15,367 nucleotides of DNA from an uncultured Bacilli bacterium (GCA_944342125.1 CALVMF010000019.1:1-15367), one strand, 5' to 3'; positions 1 through 7,684 are shown, counted from the stretch's first letter. Numbers and translations: made by a program. Notes: a model not told the origin generated them from the sequence alone.

Positions 1-429
1 ACCTACGAACTTTATCCTTGGTTAAAGTGGACCATTTCTACTCTTTGCCTTGTTTTATCAATTATCTTTTTTGTCGCCTTATATTTTTTAAATAAGAAAT
101 ATAAAAACAAAAGATTTAGTCGTAATTATAGTATTAATTTAATCGCTTCATCTGTGTTTTTAACTTATTTTATCTTTAAAATACCAGTTGGAAGCGCAGT
201 TCAAGCTTTCGTATTAGATTGGGATTTTTGGATTATTTTAACAGCAAGATTACTTACTGGATTTGTGACAAGTTTTGTTCATATTTTCTTAATTAGTATA
301 GCGCTTGATGTTTCACTCAATTTTAATATTGAAGGTGCGCTTTTAACAAAGAGTGGATTTTTTAGTAGAATTAAAAAGAAATATATCGATAAAAAATCCG
401 AACAAGAGGAAACTTATGGAAAAGAATGA
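1..429 (+). CDS. Membrane protein, C-terminal part (5' end outside window)
   Basis: The frame is open from the first base and ends at a TGA at 427-429, so this is the 3' part (142 codons) of a longer gene. Three hydrophobic stretches are visible at local residues about 10-30, 47-70 and 77-102. They are separated by a lysine/arginine-rich loop (about 31-41) and followed by a strongly charged cytoplasmic-looking tail. The protein is therefore an integral membrane protein. I do not recognise the family. An ECF-type substrate-binding (S) component is possible because an ECF energizing module lies 3 kb downstream, but no diagnostic motif is seen. A GTG at 154 could start a shorter product, but the coding frame clearly continues upstream of it. 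The next gene overlaps its end by 14 nt, which suggests co-transcription. Confidence 0.7.
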   Translation, partial: TYELYPWLKWTISTLCLVLSIIFFVALYFLNKKYKNKRFSRNYSINLIASSVFLTYFIFKIPVGSAVQAFVLDWDFWIILTARLLTGFVTSFVHIFLISIALDVSLNFNIEGALLTKSGFFSRIKKKYIDKKSEQEETYGKE

Positions 430-598
430 AAAAGAGAAATACGAAGAAAGATTAGAGCAATATCAAGAAACTTTTGAAAGCGAAGAGGCTAAGGAAGATA
501 AAAATAATAAAACCGAATTTTCAAAAGGCATTTTAATTTTCTTTATTTGTATCTTTATTTTAATGATTGCAGTTTTAATAACTCTCTTATGTATTTAA
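416..598 (+). CDS. Small protein with a C-terminal membrane anchor
   Basis: This 60-residue protein has a very charged, Glu/Lys-rich N-terminal half (residues 1-36, probably helical or coiled) and one C-terminal hydrophobic segment (about 38-60) ending almost at the last residue. It looks like a tail-anchored cytoplasmic protein. The ATG at 416 is chosen because AAGAGGA sits about six bases upstream (403-409). An in-frame ATG at 353 would lengthen it but lies deep inside the upstream gene. The 14-nt overlap with the preceding membrane protein suggests translational coupling and perhaps a joint function. No family is recognised. The main doubt is whether such a small frame is really expressed; the good ribosome binding site and sensible topology favour it. 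Confidence 0.6.
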   Translation: MEKNEKEKYEERLEQYQETFESEEAKEDKNNKTEFSKGILIFFICIFILMIAVLITLLCI

Positions 599-600
599 TA

Positions 601-636
601 AAATAATGAGGTTTTGCAGACTTTTTGTGATTATTT
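601..636 (+). repeat. Inverted repeat, possible terminator (copy 1 of a recurring element)
   Basis: AAATAAT (601-607) pairs perfectly with ATTATTT (630-636). It lies just after the stop codon of the small protein and before pepT. The left arm plus core, AATAATGAGGTTTTGC, recurs with one mismatch at 2506-2521 after another gene end. The element may terminate transcription, but the stem is AU-only and weak. Confidence 0.4.
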
Positions 637-668
637 ATAAGTTTATTTATCTTTATTAGGAGAAAAAT

Positions 669-1862
669 ATGGATATTTTAGAAAGATTTAAAAAGTATAT
701 TGCCTTTGATACTAAAAGTGATCCTACTTCAAGCGAGTATCCTTCAGTTAAAAGCGAACTTGAATTTGGAAAAATCTTAGTTAACGATTTAAAAGAAATT
801 GGTATTGATAGCGCTTATCAAGATGAATATGGTATCGTTTATGCTTTTATTGATAATAAAAAAGAAAAAACAATCGGATTAATTTCTCATATGGATACCG
901 CACCAACTATTGATGGCGGACTTAAAAACCCTCGCTTAATTGAGCATTATGAAGGAAGCGACATTAAATTAAACGATAAATACACCATGAAAGTTAGCGA
1001 CTTTCCTATTTTAAAGAGTGTTATTGGCGAAGATATTTTAGTAACTGATGGCGAACATTTAATGGGTGGAGATGATAAAGCTGGTATTGCTATCATCTTT
1101 GAATTTGCTAAATATTTTCTTTTTCATAAAGATGAATTTAATTATAACTTAGCTATTTCTTTTACTTGCGATGAAGAAATAGGAAGAGGCGCTTCAAGAT
1201 TTGACGTTAAAAAGATGAAAGCTGATTTTGCTTACACTTTAGATGGCGAATCAATTTATGAAGCAAACTTTGAAAATTTTAATGCTTCGGAAGCAAAAGT
1301 CACTATTTTTGGAGTTGGTGTACACCCAGGAAACGCTAAAGATATCATGATTAATTCAATTTTACTTGCTAATGAATTTAATAGTCTTTTGCCAAAAGAT
1401 ATGATTCCTTCTAAAACTGAAGAATATCAAGGTTTTATTCATCTTGACTTTATAAAAGGCGATGTAGAAAAAACTGAGATGGAATATATTTTAAGAGATC
1501 ATGACAAAGTTTTACTTGAAGAGAAAAAAGAAATGCTTCTAAAAGCAAAAAAAGTAATCGAAAGTAAATATCCAAAAGCAAAAGTTGAAGTTTCAATCAA
1601 AGATGAATATAAAAATATGCGCGATTATTTCATTAAAGATATGACACCAATTGAAATGATTAACAGAGCTTACATCAATTCAAAACTTCCTATTAAATAT
1701 ACGCCAATCAGAGGCGGAACTGATGGAGCAACTATCACCTACATGGGTTTACCTTGCCCAAACTTAGGAACTGGCGATTTTAATCCACATGGTCGCTTTG
1801 AATTTGTTAGCGTTACTCAAATGAAACAAATGGTTGAGATTTTAAAAGAACTTTTTAAATAG
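669..1862 (+). CDS. pepT: Peptidase T (tripeptide aminopeptidase)
   Basis: This 397-residue cytoplasmic zinc aminopeptidase would release the N-terminal residue from tripeptides, so it acts in peptide scavenging. Family M20 features are all in place: the HMDT motif (His74, Asp76), the GGDDKAG segment around residues 133-139 with the metal-bridging Asp, the CDEEIGRG motif (catalytic and metal-binding Glu at 169-170), TLDGE (Asp192), and a C-terminal zinc-ligand His at about 374 in the NPHGRFEF stretch. The HPGNAK segment near 219 belongs to the dimerisation/lid domain. The length is close to the roughly 408 residues of the E. coli enzyme. The start at 669 follows AGGAGAAA with normal spacing. 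The downstream surface-protein gene starts 7 nt after the stop, so the two are probably co-transcribed. Confidence 0.93.
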   Translation: MDILERFKKYIAFDTKSDPTSSEYPSVKSELEFGKILVNDLKEIGIDSAYQDEYGIVYAFIDNKKEKTIGLISHMDTAPTIDGGLKNPRLIEHYEGSDIKLNDKYTMKVSDFPILKSVIGEDILVTDGEHLMGGDDKAGIAIIFEFAKYFLFHKDEFNYNLAISFTCDEEIGRGASRFDVKKMKADFAYTLDGESIYEANFENFNASEAKVTIFGVGVHPGNAKDIMINSILLANEFNSLLPKDMIPSKTEEYQGFIHLDFIKGDVEKTEMEYILRDHDKVLLEEKKEMLLKAKKVIESKYPKAKVEVSIKDEYKNMRDYFIKDMTPIEMINRAYINSKLPIKYTPIRGGTDGATITYMGLPCPNLGTGDFNPHGRFEFVSVTQMKQMVEILKELFK

Positions 1863-1869
1863 GTGAAAA

Positions 1870-2502
1870 ATGGAAACAAATTTCTTTAAAGAACATAAAT
1901 ATCTTTTAATTTCGATAGTAATTGGTCTAATCGCTATAATTTGTGCGGTGATTACCTATGTTTCGATCTCTTTTTCAACTCCTGGTTATGAATTTGCAAA
2001 GCATAATCAAATTGTCACTAACCTATCAGATCTAGATGAAGATAATGAGATAAATGATGAAAAATATTATATTTTAAGTGATGATTTCGTTACTTTTCCT
2101 GAAGCTGAAGACCAAGAGGAAGATATTTGCTTAATTTATTTAGATAAAATAAAGGAAGATAATCCTTCCTTTAGTCACTTTAAAATAATGGCTAATGTTG
2201 TAATTGAAGCTAGTGATCAAAGCTATGAAGAAGATGTAATCGAAAAAAATGTCGGATTTTCTGCCTCATTTGTACATTCTGAGAAACTTAATTATACATA
2301 CGATAGCGTATCTAAAAGAGTTGATGCTTATCCACGCGATGAAATTCAATTTGAAATGGATTTTGATTTAGATACAGAATATGATGCAATTAAATTAAGT
2401 GTGTTGGGCAACTATAAATATGCCGATAAAACAATAGCTTATCCTAAATTTTTAGAAGATAAAAACAGCAAAGATTTTTACTTTGGATTACTCGCTTATT
2501 AG
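1870..2502 (+). CDS. N-terminally membrane-anchored protein of unknown function
   Basis: The protein has 210 residues, with a short basic N-terminus, one hydrophobic segment at residues 11-32 and then a strongly acidic soluble domain. There is no lipobox cysteine and no obvious signal-peptidase site, so the domain most likely stays anchored outside the membrane. The soluble part alternates short beta-like stretches with acidic turns. No catalytic motif or family is recognised. The start at 1870 is preceded by AGGTG (1861-1865), which overlaps the pepT stop codon, so translation is probably coupled to pepT. A short inverted repeat at 2505-2531 separates its end from the convergent CBS-domain gene. 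Confidence 0.7.
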   Translation: METNFFKEHKYLLISIVIGLIAIICAVITYVSISFSTPGYEFAKHNQIVTNLSDLDEDNEINDEKYYILSDDFVTFPEAEDQEEDICLIYLDKIKEDNPSFSHFKIMANVVIEASDQSYEEDVIEKNVGFSASFVHSEKLNYTYDSVSKRVDAYPRDEIQFEMDFDLDTEYDAIKLSVLGNYKYADKTIAYPKFLEDKNSKDFYFGLLAY

Positions 2503-2504
2503 AA

Positions 2505-2531
2505 AAATAATGAGCTTTTGCGGGGTTATTT
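2505..2531. terminator. Short inverted repeat between convergent genes, candidate bidirectional terminator
   Basis: AAATAAT (2505-2511) pairs with GTTATTT (2525-2531; last pair T-G) around a loop containing GCTTTTGC. It sits between the surface-protein stop (2502) and the CBS-gene stop (2526-2528) and overlaps the latter. On the minus strand it is followed by a T-rich run. It is related to the element at 601-636. The stem is weak, so the terminator call is tentative. Confidence 0.4.
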
Positions 2532-2924
2532 ATTGAGATATAAGTAATTAATAATCGATTTTCTTGTTACAATACCAATAAAATTCTTTTGATCATCTAA
2601 AACAGGAACAAAATTTTGATTGATGGCGTTAGTAATCAAATCGCTCATTTGGATGTCTGATTTAATTGGCAAATAATCTCTTTTTCGATTTACTTCTAAA
2701 ATACTATGATTATCAAATTCTGAGATATCATTGAATGGATGTGATTTTAAATAAAAGAGTAAATCGCCTTCACTAATGGTTCCAACAAGTTTACCATCTT
2801 TTGATAAAAGTGGAATTGTTGAATAACGATAAAAATCCATAACTTCAAGTGCTTGGCGCACTGTCATTGTATCATCTAAATATTTCACCTGCGATTTTGG
2901 TGTTAAGAAAAATAAAACGTTCAT
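2526..2924 (-). CDS. Small two-CBS-domain protein
   Basis: The 132-residue protein consists of little more than a tandem CBS pair (Bateman module), a fold that binds adenosine nucleotides. CBS1 covers about residues 8-58, with the STIPLLSKDGKLVGTISEGD core, and CBS2 about 76-130, with FVPVLDDQKNFIGIVTRKSI. It resembles the stand-alone CBS proteins of Firmicutes, some of which (CbpB/DarB type) sense c-di-AMP; assigning that ligand here is inference. The start at 2924 is chosen because homologues begin with a similar NVLFFLTPKS segment. A longer reading from 3101 would run antisense through the dCMP deaminase gene and adds no conserved sequence. There is no clear ribosome binding site, and a perfect TATAAT lies six bases upstream of the ATG, suggesting a leaderless message. 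Confidence 0.85.
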   Translation of the reverse strand: MNVLFFLTPKSQVKYLDDTMTVRQALEVMDFYRYSTIPLLSKDGKLVGTISEGDLLFYLKSHPFNDISEFDNHSILEVNRKRDYLPIKSDIQMSDLITNAINQNFVPVLDDQKNFIGIVTRKSIINYLYLNK

Positions 2925-2930
2925 GTCAAT

Positions 2931-2936
2931 ATTATA
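2931..2936 (-). promoter_or_regulatory. Candidate -10 box of the CBS gene, leaderless position
   Basis: A perfect TATAAT on the minus strand is separated by six bases (ATTGAC) from the ATG at 2924. Transcription would therefore start at or next to the start codon. No convincing -35 box is found at the right distance, so the call is tentative. Confidence 0.35.
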
Positions 2937-2988
2937 AAGTGTTTTATAAATGTTTTTGTAGTAGAATATTACGCGCTGGAGAAAAGTT

Positions 2989-3456
2989 ATGGATGTAATT
3001 AACTGGGATGAATATTTTATGGGCATTGCTTTATTAAGTGCAAAAAGAAGCAAGGATCCAAATACGCAAGTCGGGGCATGTATTGTTGATGAAGATAACA
3101 AGGTAGTTTCTATTGGCTATAATGGAATGCCTAGAAGAGTTGATGAAACTAAACTTAGCCGGAATAAAGGTGAAGGTTTAGATTCAAAATATTTATATGT
3201 TTGTCACGCCGAATTTAACGCTATTTTAAATATTAGAAACGGATCAAGCCTTAAAAATTGCACAATTTATGTCACCCTTTTCCCTTGTAATGAATGCGCA
3301 AAAGCCATAATTCAAACTGGCATAAAGAAATTAGTATATTTAAGTGATAAATATAACGGAAGTATCGAAAACCAAGCCAGCAAAAAACTTTTAGACTTAG
3401 CTGGTGTAAAATACGAACAATATAAAGGAAGATATACAAGCTTAGAGTTAAAATAG
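2989..3456 (+). CDS. dCMP deaminase
   Basis: This 155-residue cytidine-deaminase-fold zinc enzyme converts dCMP to dUMP, feeding thymidylate synthesis. The zinc and catalytic residues are clear: HAE at 73-75 (zinc His73, proton-shuttling Glu75) and PCNEC at 99-103 (zinc Cys100 and Cys103). The early DPNTQVGA and GYNGMPR stretches and the CHAEFNAIL context are typical of dCMP rather than tRNA or free cytidine deaminases. It matches the ComEB-type enzyme of Firmicutes, although a role in competence should not be inferred. GGAGA lies about seven bases upstream of the ATG. The gene diverges from the CBS gene and its stop codon directly abuts the ATG of ecfA1, so it heads the ECF operon here. Confidence 0.92.
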   Translation: MDVINWDEYFMGIALLSAKRSKDPNTQVGACIVDEDNKVVSIGYNGMPRRVDETKLSRNKGEGLDSKYLYVCHAEFNAILNIRNGSSLKNCTIYVTLFPCNECAKAIIQTGIKKLVYLSDKYNGSIENQASKKLLDLAGVKYEQYKGRYTSLELK

Positions 3457-4287
3457 ATGTCATTAGCAATCGAAGTTAAAAATTTAAATTTTAGTTACGA
3501 TAGCGAAGAGGGAGTTCAAACGATAAAAAATGTTTCTTTTTCTATAGAAAAAGGGCAATATGTATCCTTAATTGGACATAATGGAAGTGGAAAATCTACT
3601 CTTGCTAAACTTTTGGCATACCTTTTAGAACCTGCAAGCGGTGAAATCTATGTCGATGGAATAAGAGTAAATGAAAAAAATATTCGAGAGATTCGTCAAA
3701 CAATAGGAGTTGTCTTTCAAAATCCTGATAATCAATTTATCGGCTCAACTGTTGAAGGTGATATTGCTTTTGGTCTTGAAAATCGCGCTGTGCCAAGAGA
3801 AAAAATGATTGAACTCGTTAAAAAATACTCTCGTCTTGTTGGAATGGATAAATTTTTAAATAAATCTCCTGATGAATTAAGTGGTGGTCAAAAACAAAGA
3901 GTTGCAATCGCTGGTATTTTAGCGCTCGGTTTAAAAATTATTATTTTTGATGAAGCTACTTCAATGCTTGATCCAGAAGGGGTTGAAGACATTAAAAAAC
4001 TGATTTTTGAGATGAAAAAAGAAGACCCAGAGCTAACATTTGTTTCAATTACTCACGATATTGAAGAAGCTTATCTATCTGATAAAGTTATTATTTTAAA
4101 TTCTGGAGAAAAATATATGGAAGGCGTTCCAGAAGATGTTTTCGCCGATGAAGACAAAATTAAGTCGATTGGCCTTGATATTCCTTTTGTCCTCCAGGTT
4201 AAAAACGCATTAAAGAAAAAAGGTATTGAAACACCTAAAAATATCCGTACTATTGAGGAATTAAGTAACTATTTATGTGGCAAATAA
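3457..4287 (+). CDS. ecfA1: Energy-coupling factor transporter ATPase 1
   Basis: This 276-residue ABC ATPase is one of two that power the shared ECF module for uptake of vitamins and metal ions. Walker A is at residues 40-48 (GHNGSGKST), the Q-loop Gln at 88 (FQNPDNQF), the signature at 141-145 (LSGGQ), Walker B at 161-166 (IIIFDE, followed by ATSMLD) and the switch His at 200. The QNPDNQ Q-loop and DEATSMLD segment are typical of the EcfA1 subunit. The ATG follows the dCMP deaminase TAG without a gap and has only a weak upstream purine stretch (TTAGAG), so translation is probably coupled. The end overlaps ecfA2 by 13 nt. It acts on the cytoplasmic face of the membrane as a heterodimer with EcfA2. 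Confidence 0.95.
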   Translation: MSLAIEVKNLNFSYDSEEGVQTIKNVSFSIEKGQYVSLIGHNGSGKSTLAKLLAYLLEPASGEIYVDGIRVNEKNIREIRQTIGVVFQNPDNQFIGSTVEGDIAFGLENRAVPREKMIELVKKYSRLVGMDKFLNKSPDELSGGQKQRVAIAGILALGLKIIIFDEATSMLDPEGVEDIKKLIFEMKKEDPELTFVSITHDIEEAYLSDKVIILNSGEKYMEGVPEDVFADEDKIKSIGLDIPFVLQVKNALKKKGIETPKNIRTIEELSNYLCGK

Positions 4288-5177
4288 AGACTAATCATTT
4301 GACATATGTTTACGATAAAAAAGATCCAAATCATTATGATGCTTTAAGCGATGTCTCTTTAGAGATAAAAAAAGGTGATTTAGTTTGCATTGTTGGGAAA
4401 ACTGGATCTGGAAAATCAACTTTAGTTCAAACCTTTAATAACCTTATTTCCCCTACAAGCGGATATTGTCAAGTTGAGAACTTTTATATAACTAGCGATA
4501 AAAAGTTAAAAAAAGAGCTTTTGAAAAACCAAGATAAATCAGTTATTGAAGAAAATAAACACGTCGCTAGATTAAGAAGAAAAGTCGGTTTAGTATTTCA
4601 ATTTCCTGAATATCAATTATTTGCTGAAACAATTATCAAAGATGTCATGTTTGGGCCAAAAAACTTTGGTCTTAAGGAAGAAGAAGCAAAAGAAGTTGCT
4701 AAAAAAAGTTTAATTGAAGTTGGAATTCCTGAAAGTTATTTTGAAAAATCACCTTTTGAATTAAGTGGAGGCGAAAAAAGAAGAGTAGCTATTGCTGGAA
4801 TCATCGCAAGTGACCCTGATATTTTGGTGCTTGATGAACCAACAGCTGGTCTTGATCCTAACGGAAAGATTGAAATTATGAATTTAATTAAAAGATTCCA
4901 TGAAAAGGGTCGCACAATAATAATTGTTACCCATGATATGAATCTAGTTTTAAACTTTGCTAAAACTGTTATCGTTTTAAATGATGGGAAATTAATAGAG
5001 GTCACAAGTCCTGAGAAGCTTTTCCAAAGCCCAGACATTGAAAAATATTCATTAGAGATTCCAACTCTATTTAAATTCATTAATTTATTAAAAAATGACG
5101 GTTTTGCGGGGAATTTATCTGAAATTTATGATTTTGATACGTTAATTAAACGTATTTATGAGGCAAAATATGAGTAA
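4275..5177 (+). CDS. ecfA2: Energy-coupling factor transporter ATPase 2
   Basis: This is the 300-residue second ABC ATPase of the ECF module. Walker A is at residues 41-49 (GKTGSGKST), the Q-loop Gln at 109 (FQFPEYQLF), the signature at 163-167 (LSGGE), Walker B at 183-188 (ILVLDE) with the D-loop AGLD, and the switch His at 220. The QFPEYQLF Q-loop is characteristic of EcfA2. A lysine/glutamate-rich stretch of about 20 residues (roughly 76-97) between Walker A and the Q-loop makes it slightly longer than the commonest family length. It overlaps ecfA1 upstream (13 nt) and ecfT downstream, fitting a translationally coupled operon with equal subunit supply. Confidence 0.95.
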   Translation: MWQIKTNHLTYVYDKKDPNHYDALSDVSLEIKKGDLVCIVGKTGSGKSTLVQTFNNLISPTSGYCQVENFYITSDKKLKKELLKNQDKSVIEENKHVARLRRKVGLVFQFPEYQLFAETIIKDVMFGPKNFGLKEEEAKEVAKKSLIEVGIPESYFEKSPFELSGGEKRRVAIAGIIASDPDILVLDEPTAGLDPNGKIEIMNLIKRFHEKGRTIIIVTHDMNLVLNFAKTVIVLNDGKLIEVTSPEKLFQSPDIEKYSLEIPTLFKFINLLKNDGFAGNLSEIYDFDTLIKRIYEAKYE

Positions 5178-6057
5178 TGTTTTTGGAAAATTAACCCCAT
5201 ATAACACCATCATTCACCGCCTTGACCCTAGATTAAAGTTTTTTGCTTTAATTGCCTTAATGGTCATGTGTTTTTTGCCATATGGAAATTACACGAATCG
5301 TTTTATCGTTTTAGGAGTATTAGCCTTAATCATTATTGTAATAATGGCGATAGCAAAAATTAGGATAAGTTCAATATTTTCTAGTTTAAAAAGTCTATGG
5401 TTTATGATGATTTTTTTACTTATCATCTTCCTTTTTGTCCAACAAGGAGTTGATACATCATCTTTACATCCAATGATTGTCTTTCCAAATGGCTACACAA
5501 TTTATTGGGAAGGACTTTTTCAAACTCTGCATGTCTTTTTAAGGCTCGTTTTAATGATATGTTTAACTCTTATTTTAACTTCAACGACTGCACCAATGGA
5601 TATAACTTACGCACTAGATTGGTATTTATATCCTTTAAAACTAGTTAAATTTCCTACTCAAATTATTACAATGATAATTTCTTTAGCTTTAAGATTTATT
5701 CCAACTTTACTCGACGAGTCACAAAAAATTATGAAAGCTCAAAAGAGTAGGGGAGTTGATTATAATCGTGGATTTTTAGCTAAAAAAATCAAATCTGTTA
5801 CAACTTTAATTGTTCCGCTTCTTGTAAGTTGTTTTTCTAGAAGTGTTGAATTATCTTTGGCAATGGATGCAAGAGGTTATGATCCATATGGAAAAAGAAC
5901 TAGTTATAAAGTTTTACGTTTTAAACTTCGCGATGCTATTTCTTTACTTATTGTTTTACTAATTATGGCTCTTTTTATCACGGCTTGCGCTTATTCATCA
6001 TTTTATCCAGGTGCAGATAATATTTTAAATCTTCTATTTGGAATAGGTGCTTTTTAA
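5170..6057 (+). CDS. ecfT: Energy-coupling factor transporter transmembrane protein
   Basis: This is the 295-residue membrane scaffold that links the two ATPases to interchangeable substrate-binding S components. Several long hydrophobic stretches occupy residues about 22-36, 45-62, 76-91, 120-138, 163-180 and 255-273. The two coupling-helix motifs are visible as SRG (193-195; consensus ARG) and ARG (234-236), which dock on the ATPases. The N-terminal HRLDPRLK is a family hallmark. The ATG at 5170 is preferred because GAGG lies six bases before it and it gives the normal family N-terminus. The upstream in-frame ATG at 5158 adds four residues and lacks its own ribosome binding site. No S component is obvious nearby, fitting a group II module that serves S proteins encoded elsewhere. 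Confidence 0.93.
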   Translation: MSNVFGKLTPYNTIIHRLDPRLKFFALIALMVMCFLPYGNYTNRFIVLGVLALIIIVIMAIAKIRISSIFSSLKSLWFMMIFLLIIFLFVQQGVDTSSLHPMIVFPNGYTIYWEGLFQTLHVFLRLVLMICLTLILTSTTAPMDITYALDWYLYPLKLVKFPTQIITMIISLALRFIPTLLDESQKIMKAQKSRGVDYNRGFLAKKIKSVTTLIVPLLVSCFSRSVELSLAMDARGYDPYGKRTSYKVLRFKLRDAISLLIVLLIMALFITACAYSSFYPGADNILNLLFGIGAF

Positions 6058-6791
6058 TGAAATATAAAATTATTTTTTCTTATGATGGAAGTAATTTTTA
6101 TGGTTACGCTAAGCAACCTGGATTAAAAACATTACAAGGAACTATTGAAGAAAAAATAAGTTTAATTTTAAATGAAGAAACAAGTTTAAGTGCTAGTGGA
6201 AGAACTGATAAAGGAGTACACGCCTTAAATCAAGTTGCTACATTCGTTTCAAATAAAAAAATCGAAAATAAGAGCAAATTTCTTTATTCACTTAATAAAC
6301 TTTTAAATCAGGAAATTTATATTAAATCTTTAACAAGAGTTAGTGAAAATTTTGATGTTAGATTAGACGCAAAATCAAAAACATATGAATATTTAATCTA
6401 TTTTGGTCATTTTGACCCTTTAAAAAGAAAATATGCTCTTAATATAAATGATAAAAATTTTAATTTTTCATTATTTAAACTTGCTTTAGAAAGATTTATT
6501 GGTAAGCATTCTTTTATGAATTTTTGCTCAAAAGAAGAAGATCAATTTGATTTTGTTCGAATAGTTTACGATATTAAAGTTACTAAAAAAGGTTCTTTAT
6601 ATAAAATTAAATTAACTGGCGATGGTTTTATGCGCTATCAGGTTAGAAAAATCATTCAAACATCAATTGAAGTAGCAAAGGGTAAAATTGATATCGACTA
6701 TATCGATGAATATCTAAATAAAAAGGAACGAAACATCGTTCCTTTCACTGCTGAACCTTACGCTTTATATTTAGTAAAGGTTACTTATTAA
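6057..6791 (+). CDS. truA: tRNA pseudouridine(38-40) synthase
   Basis: This 244-residue enzyme isomerises uridines 38, 39 and 40 in the anticodon arm of many tRNAs. The catalytic aspartate is Asp51 in the hallmark GRTDKGVHA segment (49-57), the N-terminus carries the SYDGSNFYGY motif (8-17), and the C-terminal domain has GDGFMRYQVRKI. The length is typical. Its ATG overlaps the ecfT stop by one base, and placement after ecfT is a common order in Firmicutes. Its last four bases overlap the stop of the convergent DUF3737 gene. The 3' coding region carries a perfect 10-bp inverted repeat (6722-6745), which seems to serve as the terminator of that opposing gene. Confidence 0.95.
   Translation: MKYKIIFSYDGSNFYGYAKQPGLKTLQGTIEEKISLILNEETSLSASGRTDKGVHALNQVATFVSNKKIENKSKFLYSLNKLLNQEIYIKSLTRVSENFDVRLDAKSKTYEYLIYFGHFDPLKRKYALNINDKNFNFSLFKLALERFIGKHSFMNFCSKEEDQFDFVRIVYDIKVTKKGSLYKIKLTGDGFMRYQVRKIIQTSIEVAKGKIDIDYIDEYLNKKERNIVPFTAEPYALYLVKVTY
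6715..6745 (-). terminator. Intrinsic terminator for the DUF3737 gene, inside truA
   Basis: On the minus strand, AAAGGAACGA (6745-6736), loop TGTT and TCGTTCCTTT (6731-6722) form a perfect 10-bp stem. It is followed by a T-rich tail made of the last stem Ts and positions 6721-6716 (TTATTT). On the plus strand there is no T-run after the stem, so it should act only on the opposing transcript. It lies about 45 bases beyond the DUF3737 stop, within truA codons. Confidence 0.75.
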
Positions 6792-7633
6792 TTCGTTTCA
6801 ATAATTTCGCACTCAAAAGGATACTTTGAGTCTTTAGTTAAAATTAAATTGTTTACTTTCTTAACTATTATTTTTCCTTTATATGGATTTTTAATTGATT
6901 CGATGCTTGATTTTATATCGGCATCGACATCACTGTATTCAAAAGCTAAGTCGCATCCTTCCATAGTGCAGTGTATAAGTTTTATCTTTTTAGCGTAGCA
7001 AAATGGTTGAGTACCTGTAATTTTGCAGTTTATAAAAGTGAGATTTTCTGAATACCAAGCAAGATATTCTCCCTTTATAGTTGAATCTTTAATAACTACA
7101 TTTTTAGAATGCCAGAAGCAATCTTTTGTATCTAAAACGCTATTTGTAATTGATACATTTTCACAATATTGAAAAGAATACTTGCCACTAAAAAGCATGT
7201 TATCTATTGACACATTTTTAGTCTCTAGAAAAGCATATTCACTATCTAGTTTTATATTTTTAGCTAAGATTTGCGCACTTTTCCATCCAAATTCAGGCGA
7301 ATTAATCTCTACATTATCAAGAGTGAGGTCTTTACATTCCCTAATAGCTTTAATCCCGAATAGAGTTGAATTTTTAATATTGATATTATTTGAATACCAA
7401 ATAGCAGCACGAGAATTTGGTGTGAATTCTGAGTTGTCGATAGTTAAGTTACTCACATGCCACAAAGGATAACGAAGATCGAAAAAGCAATTTAAAATAG
7501 AAATGTTTTCGCTTTCTTTTAAAGCTGATTCACCATCTTCTTTACCTTCAAAGCGACAGTTAATAAGTTTTAAATCCCTAGAAGCATATAAATCTCTTTC
7601 ATTTGGGAAGCGTTTGTTTTTGATTTCTTTCAT
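6788..7633 (-). CDS. DUF3737 family protein (beta-helix repeat protein)
   Basis: The 281-residue protein is built almost entirely from short repeats of about 20 residues of the form N-x-x-I-x-N-S/C-x-F/L, as in right-handed parallel beta-helix proteins. The family hallmarks ADGESALKE-like (33-40, here DGESALKE), FDLRYPLWH, NSPEFGWKS, SGKYSFQYCENV, DTKDCFWHSKNV, KGEYLAWYSENL and GTQPFCYAK are all recognisable, so assignment to DUF3737 is firm although its biochemical function is unknown. There is no signal peptide, so it is cytoplasmic. The start at 7633 is chosen because GAGGAAA lies just upstream and homologues begin MKEI. A reading from 7684 adds 17 unrelated residues. It stands alone, convergent with truA and divergent from yebC. 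Confidence 0.88.
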   Translation of the reverse strand: MKEIKNKRFPNERDLYASRDLKLINCRFEGKEDGESALKESENISILNCFFDLRYPLWHVSNLTIDNSEFTPNSRAAIWYSNNINIKNSTLFGIKAIRECKDLTLDNVEINSPEFGWKSAQILAKNIKLDSEYAFLETKNVSIDNMLFSGKYSFQYCENVSITNSVLDTKDCFWHSKNVVIKDSTIKGEYLAWYSENLTFINCKITGTQPFCYAKKIKLIHCTMEGCDLAFEYSDVDADIKSSIESIKNPYKGKIIVKKVNNLILTKDSKYPFECEIIETN

Positions 7634-7655
7634 CGTTGATTTCCTCGTGTTAATT

Positions 7656-7684
7656 ATTATAGTTGCATCTTTAACTATGAGCAA
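7656..7684 (-). promoter_or_regulatory. Candidate promoter of the DUF3737 gene
   Basis: On the minus strand, TTGCTC (7684-7679) and a perfect TATAAT (7661-7656) are separated by 17 bases. The transcript would have a leader of about 15-20 bases containing the GAGGAAA ribosome binding site. The -35 box matches only the TTG half of the consensus. A consensus TTGACA at 7697-7692 lies 30 bases from the -10 box, too far to pair with it. Confidence 0.45.

Noticed and set aside
2925..3101. Longer start for the CBS-domain protein at 3101
   Set aside because: The extra 59 residues are read antisense through the dCMP deaminase coding region and show no CBS or other conserved sequence.
4736..5080. Minus-strand open frame inside ecfA2
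   Set aside because: It overlaps the conserved ATPase motifs entirely and is explained by the codon pattern of ecfA2.
3457..6057. A riboswitch controlling the ECF transporter operon
   Set aside because: The ecf genes abut or overlap each other and the dCMP deaminase gene, and the 64-base region before the latter is too short for a known vitamin riboswitch.
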